Origin: Stutzerimonas azotifigens
GTDB taxonomy: Bacteria; Pseudomonadota; Gammaproteobacteria; Pseudomonadales; Pseudomonadaceae
Length of the DNA: 64,000 nt
Direction: 5' to 3'
Assembly (NCBI RefSeq): GCF_013522725.1
Contig: NZ_JAAMRF010000001.1
Location: 551,122-615,121, forward strand
Below the pieces are notes generated by a model. It saw only the letters and a list, made by a program, of their open reading frames with translations. It was not told the DNA's origin and made no database searches. A program made the translations under genes and the position numbers. Positions 8,877 to 17,221 of the stretch are shown here, one piece after another. How positions within the stretch are numbered: position 1 is the first letter of the stretch; the number at the start of each line of letters is the position of its first letter.

Positions 8877-9270
8877 GTGGCTGTCGCCGCTTCGTCCGCG
8901 TTTCTGTTGCGCCCGCTGGTGATGGGGCTGCCGATGCTGGTGCCCAGCAAGGCAAGTGCATCGCCAGCGTGCCCGAGCACATGGCCTCGCTGTGGTCGCA
9001 ACACCGCTTCAGCATCGCAGGCATTCCGGGCTTCAGCGCCGGTGCCGGGGTGCGTTGCGTGGGCGCCAGCTGGGACGGTGCGGACAGCCTGAAGACGTCG
9101 TCGACCACGCTGTTCGACGCCATGCTCGGTTACGCCTACGACGACTGGTCGTTCACCCTCAACGCCACCAACCTCGAAGACGAAACCTACTTCACCACCT
9201 GTCTGTCACGCGGCGACTGCTTCATCGGCAATCGCCGCACGGTGGTGCGACGACCAGCTATAGCTTTTGA
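8877..9270 (+). pseudogene. TonB-dependent siderophore receptor remnant
   Basis: Only the two ends of an outer-membrane receptor (normally about 700-800 residues) survive. A GTG start after GGGAG opens a signal-peptide-like stretch (VAVAASSAFLLRPLVMGL) in one frame. From about 8947 a second frame encodes the typical last beta-strands of FhuA/FpvA-type receptors (VPEHMASLW, GAGVRCVGASWDG, TLFDAMLGYAYDDW, NATNLEDETY, CLSRGDCFIGNRRTVV). A missing base at about 9243-9249 then moves the terminal TTSYSF-stop into the third frame. So there is a large internal deletion plus a late frameshift. A translated open frame 8969-9280 exists but cannot make a receptor. The intact genes behind it are the usual companions of such receptors. 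Confidence 0.8.
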
Positions 9271-9320
9271 TTCCCGTTGACATGCAGCCGCCCGCGCGGC
9301 CCGAACGTAGGAAGCATCAC

Positions 9321-9617
9321 GTGAACATGATTCTCACCAAGGCCCGCTGGGCCCTAGCATTGCGCATCCTCGCCGCGCTGGTAGGCGGCTATGCCGTGGC
9401 CTATGCCGTTACGGCTTTCCTGGCGGTCTACCTGCCGCTGGCGCGGCCGGACCGGGTGGTGTTTTCCAGCCTGGCCAGCTTCGCCGTCTGGACCGCCGTG
9501 GTCGTCTACGTGTTCGCCGCGCGCAGCACCACGCGGGTGTGGCTGTTGCTGGTGGGGCTGACGACGGTGTTGTGCCTGGCCGCATTCTTTTCCGGAGACT
9601 GGAGGACCCGCCCATGA
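9321..9617 (+). CDS. DUF3649 small membrane protein (iron-uptake accessory)
   Basis: About 98 residues with three hydrophobic segments (roughly 12-35, 42-62 and 68-88), resembling the DUF3649 proteins found with PepSY and DUF3325 proteins beside TonB receptors in pseudomonads. GTG 9321 follows TAGGAAG; ATG 9327 two codons later is equally possible. The stop overlaps the start of the PepSY gene (ATGA), so the three genes form an operon. The molecular role is unknown. The receptor it would serve is a pseudogene here. Confidence 0.75.
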   Translation: MNMILTKARWALALRILAALVGGYAVAYAVTAFLAVYLPLARPDRVVFSSLASFAVWTAVVVYVFAARSTTRVWLLLVGLTTVLCLAAFFSGDWRTRP

Positions 9618-11140
9618 AACTGCGCCAAAGCATGGCCGGCCTGCATACCTGGGGCGGCCTCCTGCCGAGCTGGTTGCTCTACGTGATCATCTTCGCCGGC
9701 ACCGTCGCCTGCTTCGACAAGGAGCTCAGCCGCTGGATGCGACCAGCGCTGCATCAGGGCTCGGCATCGACCCTGAGCGCCGACGACGTGCGCGGCTGGC
9801 TGCAGCGCAACGTCAGCGAAGAACTGCATGCGTTCTGGATGCACGGCCCGACCGCGCGTGAGCCCTACTGGCGGCTCGGCTGGGAGGTGGACGGCACCGA
9901 GACCTTCCATAACGTCGCCTTCGATCCTCGCAGCACGCAGCCCGAACCCATGACCGAGACGGTCGGAGGAGATTTCTTCTTCAAGCTGCACTACAACCTG
10001 CACGCCGGAAACATCGGTATGTACATCGTCGGCCTGGCCGGCATGTTCATGCTGGTCGCGCTGGTGTCCGGCGTGATCATCCACCGGCGGATCTTCAAGG
10101 ACTTCTTCACCCTGCGGCCCAAGGCCAACGGGCAGCGTGCCTGGCTCGACGCCCACAACCTGTTCGGCGTGGTGGGTTTTCCGTTTCACCTGGTGCTGGC
10201 CTATACCGGCGTGGCGATCTTCGTCGCTTCCTACATGCCGGCCGCGGCCCAAGTGAGCTACGCCGGCAACGTGATGCAGTATTTCGGCGAGGTGATGGGC
10301 AGCTATCACCGGGATGAGCTGCATCAGCCGGCTGCGTCGCCGGCGTCGCTCGATACGCTGATTGCCGAGTCGCGTCGGGAGTGGGGGGGCGCCGCGGTGG
10401 GCTGGGTCAGCGTGCATCATCCGGATGATGCCTCGGCGGTGGTGGATATTCGTCGCCTCGATGAGTCGCGTATCGGTTCGCCGCAGGACACGCTTACCTA
10501 CGACGCGGCCACGGGCGAGCTGCTCAATCGCCAGGACGCGTCCACGGGCTATCGCGCCTATGTCTGGCTGGCCGGCCTGCACATGGCCCAGTTCGGCGGC
10601 ACCCTGGTGCGCCTGCTTTATCTGCTGATGGGGCTGTGCGGCTGCGCCATGCTGATCGGGGGCCTGCAGGTCTGGTTGGCCAAGCGCGAGGCGCGCGGCG
10701 ATGCGAGCCTGGCCTGGGTCCGCGCACTCAACGCCGCGGTATTCGCCGGTCTACCGTTGGCCAGCCTGGCGTTGCTGTGGGGCAACCGCCTGATCCCGTC
10801 GACTCTTGCCGAACGCGCCGTTGCCGAAGGCTGGGTGTTCGTCGGCGCCTGGCTGCTGGTCGCCCTCTGGGCCGTGCTGCGGCGTCAGCACAGCCGCCGG
10901 CTGCTGCGCGACCAGTTGGTGCTCGGCGCGGTGCTCGCGCTCGGGCTACCCGTGATCAATGGGCTGACCGGGGACGGACACCTGGCTGCCAGCCTGGCGC
11001 GGGCCGACTGGGCATTGGCGTCGGTGGATCTGTTCCTGATCGCGGCTGGTCTGATCTGCGCTTTTTACGCCTGGCGTTTCAGCGCGGCACCGGATCGAGC
11101 GGAGACGCGTGGTCCGGTCGACCGGGTGCAGGAGGCATGA
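9614..11140 (+). CDS. PepSY-domain inner-membrane protein (PiuB-like iron-uptake factor)
   Basis: 508 residues of the PepSY_TM family. The N-terminal LHTWGGLLPSW transmembrane signature is followed by a large periplasmic PepSY part, further helices around residues 140-165 and 185-215, and a hydrophobic C-terminal region with several helices. Relatives are expressed under iron limitation beside siderophore receptors and are thought to handle ferric-siderophore or heme reduction at the inner membrane. ATG 9614 overlaps the previous stop and its own stop overlaps the next ATG. The gene is intact although the neighbouring receptor is destroyed. Confidence 0.85.
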   Translation: MKLRQSMAGLHTWGGLLPSWLLYVIIFAGTVACFDKELSRWMRPALHQGSASTLSADDVRGWLQRNVSEELHAFWMHGPTAREPYWRLGWEVDGTETFHNVAFDPRSTQPEPMTETVGGDFFFKLHYNLHAGNIGMYIVGLAGMFMLVALVSGVIIHRRIFKDFFTLRPKANGQRAWLDAHNLFGVVGFPFHLVLAYTGVAIFVASYMPAAAQVSYAGNVMQYFGEVMGSYHRDELHQPAASPASLDTLIAESRREWGGAAVGWVSVHHPDDASAVVDIRRLDESRIGSPQDTLTYDAATGELLNRQDASTGYRAYVWLAGLHMAQFGGTLVRLLYLLMGLCGCAMLIGGLQVWLAKREARGDASLAWVRALNAAVFAGLPLASLALLWGNRLIPSTLAERAVAEGWVFVGAWLLVALWAVLRRQHSRRLLRDQLVLGAVLALGLPVINGLTGDGHLAASLARADWALASVDLFLIAAGLICAFYAWRFSAAPDRAETRGPVDRVQEA

Positions 11141-11466
11141 GCATGCTTTTACTGGCTTTCGCCGTGGCTTACCTGGCCATGACGCTGCTGTGCCTGACCA
11201 TGAGCCGCCATCGTGGGGCGCTGCTGCATGCCGATACCCGTCTGCCAGGCACTCCGGTCTTACGGCTGCTGGCGGCTGGCTGTTTCGGTTTCGCCCTGTG
11301 GCTGTGTGTCAACAGCCAGGGAGGGGAGATCGGCACGGTCGTCTGGCTGTGCCTGGTGATGCTCGCCGGCATGCTACTGGTTCTGCTGCTGGCCTGGCGC
11401 GCGCGCTGGGTATTGCCGGTCGTGCCGCTGCTGGCGGTCTTTGGCGTCTTGCAGGGGCTGCTCTAG
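11137..11466 (+). CDS. DUF3325 small membrane protein
   Basis: 109 residues, four hydrophobic segments, matching the DUF3325 family that closes the DUF3649-PepSY-DUF3325 trio. It has a GGAGGC site and an ATGA overlap with the PepSY gene; a second ATG two codons on is also possible. No catalytic residues are apparent. Function unknown beyond association with iron uptake loci. Confidence 0.75.
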   Translation: MSMLLLAFAVAYLAMTLLCLTMSRHRGALLHADTRLPGTPVLRLLAAGCFGFALWLCVNSQGGEIGTVVWLCLVMLAGMLLVLLLAWRARWVLPVVPLLAVFGVLQGLL

Positions 11467-11534
11467 TGTCCGGCCCTAGCTGGCGTGCTATACAGGAAGC
11501 TGCCTTACGCCAGTCAATCACCCGGGGATGACCG

Positions 11535-12464
11535 ATGACCTGCATGCTCCAGATGGGACCTTTGACCGAACGCTTCAATCAGGGCCTGGCCGCTGCACAC
11601 GAGGTTCTGCCGCACTGGCAGGGCGATGCCGAAGCGCTGCTCGCCGAGCACGGCGCGCGCATCGAGATCGTGATTACCTCGGCGCGTTTCGGCTGCCCGG
11701 CTTCGGTGATCGAGCGGTTACCCAATCTGAAGGCCATCTGCAGTTTCGGCGTCGGTTACGACGCCATCGCCATCGAGGCCGCCAGGGCGCGCGGCATCCC
11801 GGTGAGTAATACGCCGGATGTACTGAACGACTGCGTGGCGGATCTCGCCTTCGGCCTGATCATCGACAGCGCGCGTCTGATCGCCCATGGCGATCGTTAT
11901 GTGCGCGAAGGCCGCTGGGGCGCCAGCGGCTTTCCCCTTGGCCGCCGGGTCAGCGGCAAGCGGCTGGGTATCGTCGGGCTGGGTCGAATAGGCGAGGCGG
12001 TCGCCAAGCGCTCGTCGGGTTTCGACATGGCGGTGCGCTATCACAATCGTCGGCCTGTCGCAGGTAGCCCCTACGGCTATGAGGCGGACCTGATCGCGCT
12101 CGCGCGCTGGGCCGATTTTCTCGTGCTGACCTGTCCGGGCGGGCCGCAGACGCAAAACCTCATCGACCGTCCGGTGCTCGATGCGCTGGGCTCCAAAGGC
12201 ATCCTGATCAACGTCGCGCGTGGCTCGGTGGTCGACGAGCCGGCGATGGTCGCGGCCCTGCAGGAAGGGCGGCTCGGTGGCGCAGGGCTGGATGTGTTCG
12301 CCAGCGAGCCCAAGGTGCCCGCCGCCCTGTGCGAGATGCCCAACGTCGTGTTGCTGCCGCACATCGGTAGCGGTACCGAGGAGACGCGTCTGGCCATGGA
12401 GGAGCTGTTGCTGGCCAATCTGCAGGCTTTCCTCGATGACGGGGCGGTGCTCAACCCGGTCTGA
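11535..12464 (+). CDS. D-2-hydroxyacid dehydrogenase (hydroxypyruvate/glyoxylate reductase type)
   Basis: NAD(P)H-dependent reductase of 2-oxo acids, 309 residues. Rossmann motif GIVGLGRIGEAV in the middle, then the catalytic Arg in NVARGSVVDE, Glu in the SEPKVP region and His in LPHIGSGT. The closest well-known relatives are GhrB/GyaR hydroxypyruvate and glyoxylate reductases. A ggggatgaccg stretch precedes the ATG. The gene stands alone between the iron-accessory operon and a 351-base intergenic region; no pathway context fixes the substrate. Confidence 0.85.
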   Translation: MTCMLQMGPLTERFNQGLAAAHEVLPHWQGDAEALLAEHGARIEIVITSARFGCPASVIERLPNLKAICSFGVGYDAIAIEAARARGIPVSNTPDVLNDCVADLAFGLIIDSARLIAHGDRYVREGRWGASGFPLGRRVSGKRLGIVGLGRIGEAVAKRSSGFDMAVRYHNRRPVAGSPYGYEADLIALARWADFLVLTCPGGPQTQNLIDRPVLDALGSKGILINVARGSVVDEPAMVAALQEGRLGGAGLDVFASEPKVPAALCEMPNVVLLPHIGSGTEETRLAMEELLLANLQAFLDDGAVLNPV

Positions 12465-12815
12465 CCTCAAGGCCTGGTAAAACAACGGGGCTCGTCGCTC
12501 GTCGAGGTGCCGCTGGAAACATCTTGTCGCAACCGCCCGTGCTTGCCATGGCTCAGGCGCGGCGCGGGTAAGAGTCCGCCGAGCCCGTTTACCGGCATGG
12601 ACCGACTTTCTCCGAGGGAGCGGCCCCGTAGTCGTGTGGCTAGGCTTTCCCTGTGGGACGCACAAAGAATCCTGTCCGACGCCGCGTTCGCAACGATTCG
12701 AGGCAACCGTTGCGCTCGTTTGGTGGTCCCAACTATGGGTCGTGCCTGTTTTCCTCGTCGGCCTGGGTATCCGGTTGCGATAGGCAGCCAGTGAGCGTGC
12801 AAAAGGGGATTCTAA
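12465..12815. other. Intergenic region without recognisable gene
   Basis: 351 bases. No frame shows a family I know and I see no strong terminator. It must carry the promoter of the GAF/EAL gene; AAAGGGGATT just before its ATG is the ribosome-binding site. Confidence 0.5.
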
Positions 12816-14594
12816 ATGGCCAAGTCCGCTGCGCTTCCCGCCAACGAGTCCAGGCGTCTGGCCCGGATCCAGGAGCTCAGCCTGCTGGAAAGCAGGCCCG
12901 ATGAGGTTTTTGACGAAATCGTGGGTCTGGCCACGCAGTTGTTCGACGTGCCCATCGCCCTGGTCTCGATCATTGGCCGACACCGCCAGTGGTTTCGCGC
13001 CAGGGTCGGCATCGATGTGGCGGAGACGCCTCGTGAACATTCGCTCTGCGCCCATGCGATCCTCGGCAAGGACCTGTTCCTGGTGTGCGATGCGGCACGT
13101 GACGAGCGCTTCCGGGACAATCCCTATGTGGTGGGCGAGCCTGGCGTGCGGTTCTATGCAGCGGTACCGCTGACCACGGCCGATTCGCTCGGGCTCGGCG
13201 CCCTGTGCATCATCGATACCAAGCCCAGGCCACCGCTGAGCGAGGAGGAGGCCGGCATGCTCCGGCGGCTCGGCAAGCTGGCGATGAGCCGCATCGAACA
13301 CATGCACGACGCCAATTACGTGGACACGCCGACCGGGCTGTTCAACCGGTTCCGCCTGGAAGAAGACGTCGACCATCTGCTCAAGGAAGGACATGACCTG
13401 CTGCTGGCGGCGGCCGATGTGATTTCCCCGCTGTTTTACAACGATATCGTCAAGGCACTGGGCTTCACCTTTTCCAGGTCGCTCGTCCTGGCGATCAAAG
13501 CTCGCCTGCAGAAGGAGTTACCCGGCGTCGAGCTCTACAAGATCAGCCCGACCCGCTTCGCCTTCATCCTCGACCGGACACGGCTCGATCAGGCCGAGGC
13601 GCTGTTCGCTCGCCTGGCCAGGGCGTTCGACGAACCGGTGGTCTGCGGGGAGATCCCCGTGCGTACCCAGTTCGGCATTGGCGCCCTGCACCTGAGCGCC
13701 GCTGACGAAACGCGTGGGGACTGGCTGCGCCTGCTGGTCAGCTGCGCCGACGAGGCCCGCGAGCGGGGCGTGGCCTGGTCCTATTACTCACCGCAGCAGG
13801 ATTTTGCCCAGCAGCGTGCGTTCAAGTTGCTCAGCGCGCTGGCCGAAGCGGTGCGCAAGGGCGACCAGTTCAGGCTGGTCTACCAGCCGAGGGTGGACCT
13901 GCACAGCGGTCGCTGCACCTCGGTGGAAACCTTCATCCGCTGGAGGCACCCGGCGCTCGGCGAAATCGGTCCGGCCGAATTCATCCCGCTGGCCGAAAAG
14001 ACCGCGCTGATACGGCCGATCAGCCTGTGGGTACTGCGCAATGCCCTGGAGCAACTGGCGACCTGGCAGCAGCAGGGGCTGATGTTCAAGCTGGCCATCA
14101 ACGTGTCGGCCACGGACCTCGACGAGAGCCTGTTCACCGACGAGCTGGCGGCGTCGCTCGAGCGGCTGAGCATAGACCCGCGCGGCTTCGAACTGGAGTT
14201 CACCGAGAGCGCACTGATGCAGAACCCTGAGGCGGTGCGGGCGCAGCTCGAGCGTATCCGCGCGCTGGGCGTGGAGGTGGCGCTGGACGACTTCGGTGCC
14301 GGCTACAGCAACTGGGCCTACGTGCGCGACCTGCCGGCTAATACGGTCAAGCTCGACCAGTCGTTCCTGCGCAATCTGTTGTCCGCCGACAGGGACAAGC
14401 GGGTGGTCAGGACGATGATCGGCCTGGCCAAGCAGCTGGGGTACTGCGTGGTTGCCGAAGGCATCGAAAGCGCCGAGGTGCAGGCGCTGATGAGGCAATG
14501 GGGTTGCAACGAAGGGCAGGGCTATCTGATCGCCAGGCCAATGCCGGCGGCTGAGTTTCTAACCTGGCTCGGCCAGCCCCGGTCGCTGCACTGA
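12816..14594 (+). CDS. GAF - degenerate GGDEF - EAL protein, likely c-di-GMP phosphodiesterase
   Basis: 592 residues, cytoplasmic, no membrane segment. An N-terminal GAF domain (about 25-165) is followed by a vestigial GGDEF domain (about 170-320), where the signature is replaced by KISPTRFAF, so no cyclase activity is expected. A full EAL domain follows (about 345-590). EAL active-site elements are mostly kept: E371-TFIR in place of ExLxR, NVSATD, the Glu in EFTESAL, DDFGAGYSN, KLDQSF, VAEGIES and GQGYLIARP. The Leu-to-Phe change in the first motif is mild. It therefore probably hydrolyses c-di-GMP, gated by an unknown GAF ligand. Monocistronic. Confidence 0.88.
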   Translation: MAKSAALPANESRRLARIQELSLLESRPDEVFDEIVGLATQLFDVPIALVSIIGRHRQWFRARVGIDVAETPREHSLCAHAILGKDLFLVCDAARDERFRDNPYVVGEPGVRFYAAVPLTTADSLGLGALCIIDTKPRPPLSEEEAGMLRRLGKLAMSRIEHMHDANYVDTPTGLFNRFRLEEDVDHLLKEGHDLLLAAADVISPLFYNDIVKALGFTFSRSLVLAIKARLQKELPGVELYKISPTRFAFILDRTRLDQAEALFARLARAFDEPVVCGEIPVRTQFGIGALHLSAADETRGDWLRLLVSCADEARERGVAWSYYSPQQDFAQQRAFKLLSALAEAVRKGDQFRLVYQPRVDLHSGRCTSVETFIRWRHPALGEIGPAEFIPLAEKTALIRPISLWVLRNALEQLATWQQQGLMFKLAINVSATDLDESLFTDELAASLERLSIDPRGFELEFTESALMQNPEAVRAQLERIRALGVEVALDDFGAGYSNWAYVRDLPANTVKLDQSFLRNLLSADRDKRVVRTMIGLAKQLGYCVVAEGIESAEVQALMRQWGCNEGQGYLIARPMPAAEFLTWLGQPRSLH

Positions 14595-14610
14595 GGCCGG
14601 GATGCAGGTT

Positions 14611-14680
14611 CATTCGCGGTCAAGACCGCACCCACGGGTGCTGGAAGCTGTGAGCGCGCCTGTGTGGGAGCGGTCGGGAC
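14611..14680. repeat. REP-like element after the GAF/EAL gene
   Basis: Contains CGCGGTCAAGACC (14615-14627) and GTGGGAGCGGTC (14664-14675), both shared exactly with the element at 5472-5533. The inner part is less symmetrical here. Intergenic between convergent genes. Confidence 0.5.
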
Positions 14681-14759
14681 GCCTAGTCTCGACCGCGAGC
14701 TTTCCAAAGGGTGGAAGGCATCCCGCAACGGTTGATCCAGGGCCGGGGCAATCGCGGCC

Positions 14760-14789
14760 AGGACCGCCCCAGCGGGGTGGGGCGGTCCT
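14760..14789. terminator. Hairpin between convergent genes
   Basis: AGGACCGCCCC pairs perfectly with GGGGCGGTCCT across an 8-base loop. There is no T run on either side, so it may act as a transcript-end stem or a relic of the adjacent repeat rather than a classical intrinsic terminator. Confidence 0.5.
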
Positions 14790-14796
14790 GGGCAGG

Positions 14797-16050
14797 TCAG
14801 GCCGGAATGGGTTGAGCGACCGGAGCGGGGCGGCCCATGGATTCGAGCACCACATCACCGATCATATCTGCGGTGACCGCCGATAGAGTCCAGCCCAGGT
14901 GGCCATGGCCGGTGTTGTAGAACACGCACGGCGAGCTGCCGCGGCCGACCTTGGGCATCATGTTCGGCATCATTGGCCGCAGGCCGGCCCAGGGCACCAC
15001 GCTGCGGGTGCTGACTCCTGGGAAGCATTCGTTGACCCAGTCCACCAGCGGGCGGATACGGTCGGCGCGAATGTCGCGGTTGTAGCCGTTGAATTCGGCG
15101 GTCCCCGCGACCCGCAGCCGGTCGTCGCCCAGGCGGCTGGTGACGAGCTTGGTCTCGTCGTCCAGCAGGCTTACCACCGGTGCCGACGCCTGGCTCTGCT
15201 CGTCGAGCAGGTTGACCGTGATCGAGTAGCCCTTGACCGGATAGATGTTCACCCGGTCGCCCAGCTGCGCGGCCAGAGCACGGCTGGCGGTGCCTGCGCA
15301 GATCACCACGCCGTCGAAGGTCTGCGTCTGGACCGCATCACCTTGGCCAAGGCTCACGTGAACCTGGCGACCGTCGGTGGTCACGCCGCGCACGTCCTGA
15401 CCGTACAGGCACTTGGCGCCCAGGCGAATGGCGGCAAGCGCCAGGCCATGGGTGAACTTGTGGATGTCGCCGGTCGAATCGCTTTCGGTGAAGTAGCCAC
15501 CGTAGTAGTTGCCGGCGAGGGTCGGCTCGATGGCACGCATCTCGTCCGGAGTCACGGCGCGGCGTTCCAGGCCGCCCTTGGCGAGTAGCTGCGACACGTT
15601 ACCAGCGTGATCGAAGCCGGCCTTGTCGCGGTAGATGTGCAGGATGCCTTCCTTCTTCAGGTCGAAATCCAGCCCCTCGGCCTCGGCCCACGCATAGAGG
15701 TGCTCGCGCGCGGCAATGGCCAGGCGTGCGGTCTCGATGGTGTTCTGCTGGTAGCTGGGGATCGAGCCGATGAACTCGGCGAACCAGGACAGCTTGTGCC
15801 AGCTGGGCTTGGGGTTGACCAGCAGCGGCGCGTCGCTCTTGAGCATCCATTTGATGCCCTTGAGGATGGTCGACCAGTGAGTCCAGACCTCGGCGTTGGA
15901 GGCCGACAGCTGTCCGCCGTTGGCGAACGAGGTTTCCATGGCCGCGTAGCGGTGCTTTTCCAGCAGGGTGACGTCGAAGCCGCGCTTGGCCAGGGCATAG
16001 GCGGTCGTTACGCCGGTAATGCCGCCGCCGATGATTGCGATGGTTTTCAT
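14797..16050 (-). CDS. dadA: DadA-family D-amino-acid (or glycine) dehydrogenase
   Basis: FAD-dependent amine oxidoreductase, 417 residues. N-terminal dinucleotide-binding motif IIGGGITGVTTAYAL, the ETSFANGGQLS stretch typical of DadA, VPWAGLRPMMP and the C-terminal GHGHLGWTLS flavin-contact region. DadA enzymes oxidise D-amino acids to 2-oxo acids and feed the respiratory chain at the inner membrane. The gene stands alone, preceded on the same strand by a tandem glycine riboswitch, so its expression should respond to glycine. This makes glycine, sarcosine or a D-amino acid derived from it a plausible substrate rather than D-alanine. The family is firm, the substrate is inference. Confidence 0.82.
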   Translation of the reverse strand: MKTIAIIGGGITGVTTAYALAKRGFDVTLLEKHRYAAMETSFANGGQLSASNAEVWTHWSTILKGIKWMLKSDAPLLVNPKPSWHKLSWFAEFIGSIPSYQQNTIETARLAIAAREHLYAWAEAEGLDFDLKKEGILHIYRDKAGFDHAGNVSQLLAKGGLERRAVTPDEMRAIEPTLAGNYYGGYFTESDSTGDIHKFTHGLALAAIRLGAKCLYGQDVRGVTTDGRQVHVSLGQGDAVQTQTFDGVVICAGTASRALAAQLGDRVNIYPVKGYSITVNLLDEQSQASAPVVSLLDDETKLVTSRLGDDRLRVAGTAEFNGYNRDIRADRIRPLVDWVNECFPGVSTRSVVPWAGLRPMMPNMMPKVGRGSSPCVFYNTGHGHLGWTLSAVTADMIGDVVLESMGRPAPVAQPIPA

Positions 16051-16108
16051 GGTTCAGGTTCCAAAAAAGACGTCGAGGGTTGAGCCCGTGCGCCCATGCG
16101 CGGCGAGC

Positions 16109-16286
16109 GCCCCCTCTGTCCTGAACCTGAGAGTTTTCGCGGGGGTGGCCCGCTTGCTCCTTCGGTGCGCCGGTCGACGAAAGCTCCGGCGGCTCTTCAG
16201 AGTGCGAATGTGATCACGGTCCTTTTGCCTGAGAGTTTCCGGGGCGGTTGCTCCTTCGGCGCTGCAGTGAAGCAGTCTCTCCCGTG
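16109..16286 (-). ncRNA. Tandem glycine riboswitch
   Basis: Read on the minus strand two aptamers follow one another. The first (about 16286-16214) shows GGAGAGA, GGAGCAACCGCCCC and ACTCTCAGGCAAAAGGACC. The second (about 16206-16109) shows GGAGCAAGCGGGCC and ACTCTCAGGTTCAGGACAGA. These are the conserved cores of the glycine-responsive class. The second aptamer ends about 60 bases before the dadA ATG. Glycine riboswitches normally turn on glycine-consuming genes. Confidence 0.92.
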
Positions 16287-16825
16287 TTCACCGGCACCTA
16301 GCGGGTCGTTGCGGTGTTCCCGCGCGGCCCCAATGCTGCGTGCTGAAGTTGCGCAGCATAAGCGTGCGCCGCGAACCGCTCAACTGGTTTATTTCGGGCG
16401 CGTCAGTCATCCCGCTCGTTCCTCGGGAACGGAGCCTGCCCATTGGCAAAACAGACTTCGCCAATAGTTTATGTTGGCTTGCGTTATTTTAAGAATCGGC
16501 CATTCCTCTAACTTTGAATGGGTATGAAAGGTTGCAATTAATGACTTGTTAGTTGTCAAGATAAAATGATCAATCGGGACTTTGATTAATGCTTACTTCT
16601 TTCTTGGGCTCGCCCGTCTAGAATTCTTCTCCATCGCTGGCGACTAAAGATTGTCAATATAATCAGTTTGTTGGCGATATATTTTCCCCGCTATTTCAGC
16701 CGATCAATGCATGCGACTTCTTCCTTATTATTTGCCGGGAGGTTGTATTCATATTGCTTGAGGCTGGGCAGCTTAAATGAGTCGGATCGGCCGCCCTCAT
16801 GAGGGGTGAGACGATTACAGGAGAT
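16287..16825. other. Divergent intergenic region, AT-rich in its right half
   Basis: 539 bases between the glycine riboswitch and a DUF2790 gene. From about 16480 to 16800 the base composition drops well below the rest of the window. No open frame of interest and no IS ends were seen. It must hold promoters in both directions. Confidence 0.5.
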
Positions 16826-17101
16826 ATGAACGTGAATACCCGCAACTTCGTTAATGCCGCCATGCTTTCTCTGACTGCGCTGACCGCGAGCGTTGCCCAC
16901 GCGGACGGCACAAGCGAAGCCGAACCTACGCACTATCGCTACGGCATGCCGCTGGACATCGCCCAGGTCGTCTCGATCCGGGAACCCAGCATGCGTTTCT
17001 GCCAGGTCGTGACCAGCGAGATGACGTACATCGACTCGGCCGGACAGCGCAACTCCATCGCCTATCGCAAGCTGGCCGACGTCTGCGGCTCGCAGAACTG
17101 A
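16826..17101 (+). CDS. DUF2790 small exported protein
   Basis: 91 residues with a Sec signal peptide (MNVNTRNFVNAAMLSLTALTASVAHA, cleavage after AHA). The conserved core HYRYGMPLDIAQVVSI, CQVVTSEMTYIDSAG and SIAYRKLADVC is diagnostic of the DUF2790 family, which is abundant in Pseudomonas. Two Cys in the mature part could form a disulfide. CAGGAGAT gives a strong ribosome-binding site. Periplasmic; function unknown, relatives are often metal or stress responsive. It stands alone behind the AT-rich promoter region. Confidence 0.88.
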   Translation: MNVNTRNFVNAAMLSLTALTASVAHADGTSEAEPTHYRYGMPLDIAQVVSIREPSMRFCQVVTSEMTYIDSAGQRNSIAYRKLADVCGSQN

Positions 17102-17121
17102 GTACCCGCAACGCTGAGGGA

Positions 17122-17152
17122 CCGGAACCGCGCTGGCGGTCCGGCCTTCTTC
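17122..17152 (+). terminator. Stem-loop after the DUF2790 gene
   Basis: CCGG-A-ACCGC / GCGGT-CCGG forms a 9-base-pair stem with one bulge, 20 bases after the stop, followed by a short pyrimidine-rich CCTTCTTCT. Confidence 0.55.
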
Positions 17153-17221
17153 TGGCACCGTCTTCTACAACCATTCGCCCACGAAGCCCTATGCTGCCCC
17201 TTTCGCGTAAGGGGAAGCGGC

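Noticed and set aside
7099..9123. Very long minus-strand open frame (674 codons) opposite garD end, the FAD oxidase and the receptor remnant
   Set aside because: It is the antisense shadow of the FAD oxidase in GC-rich DNA; the His/Gly/Gln-rich translation has no family features while the plus strand shows clear catalytic motifs.
9409..10582. Minus-strand frames opposite the PepSY gene
   Set aside because: Shadows: His- and Arg-rich translations without domains; the plus-strand membrane protein is clear.
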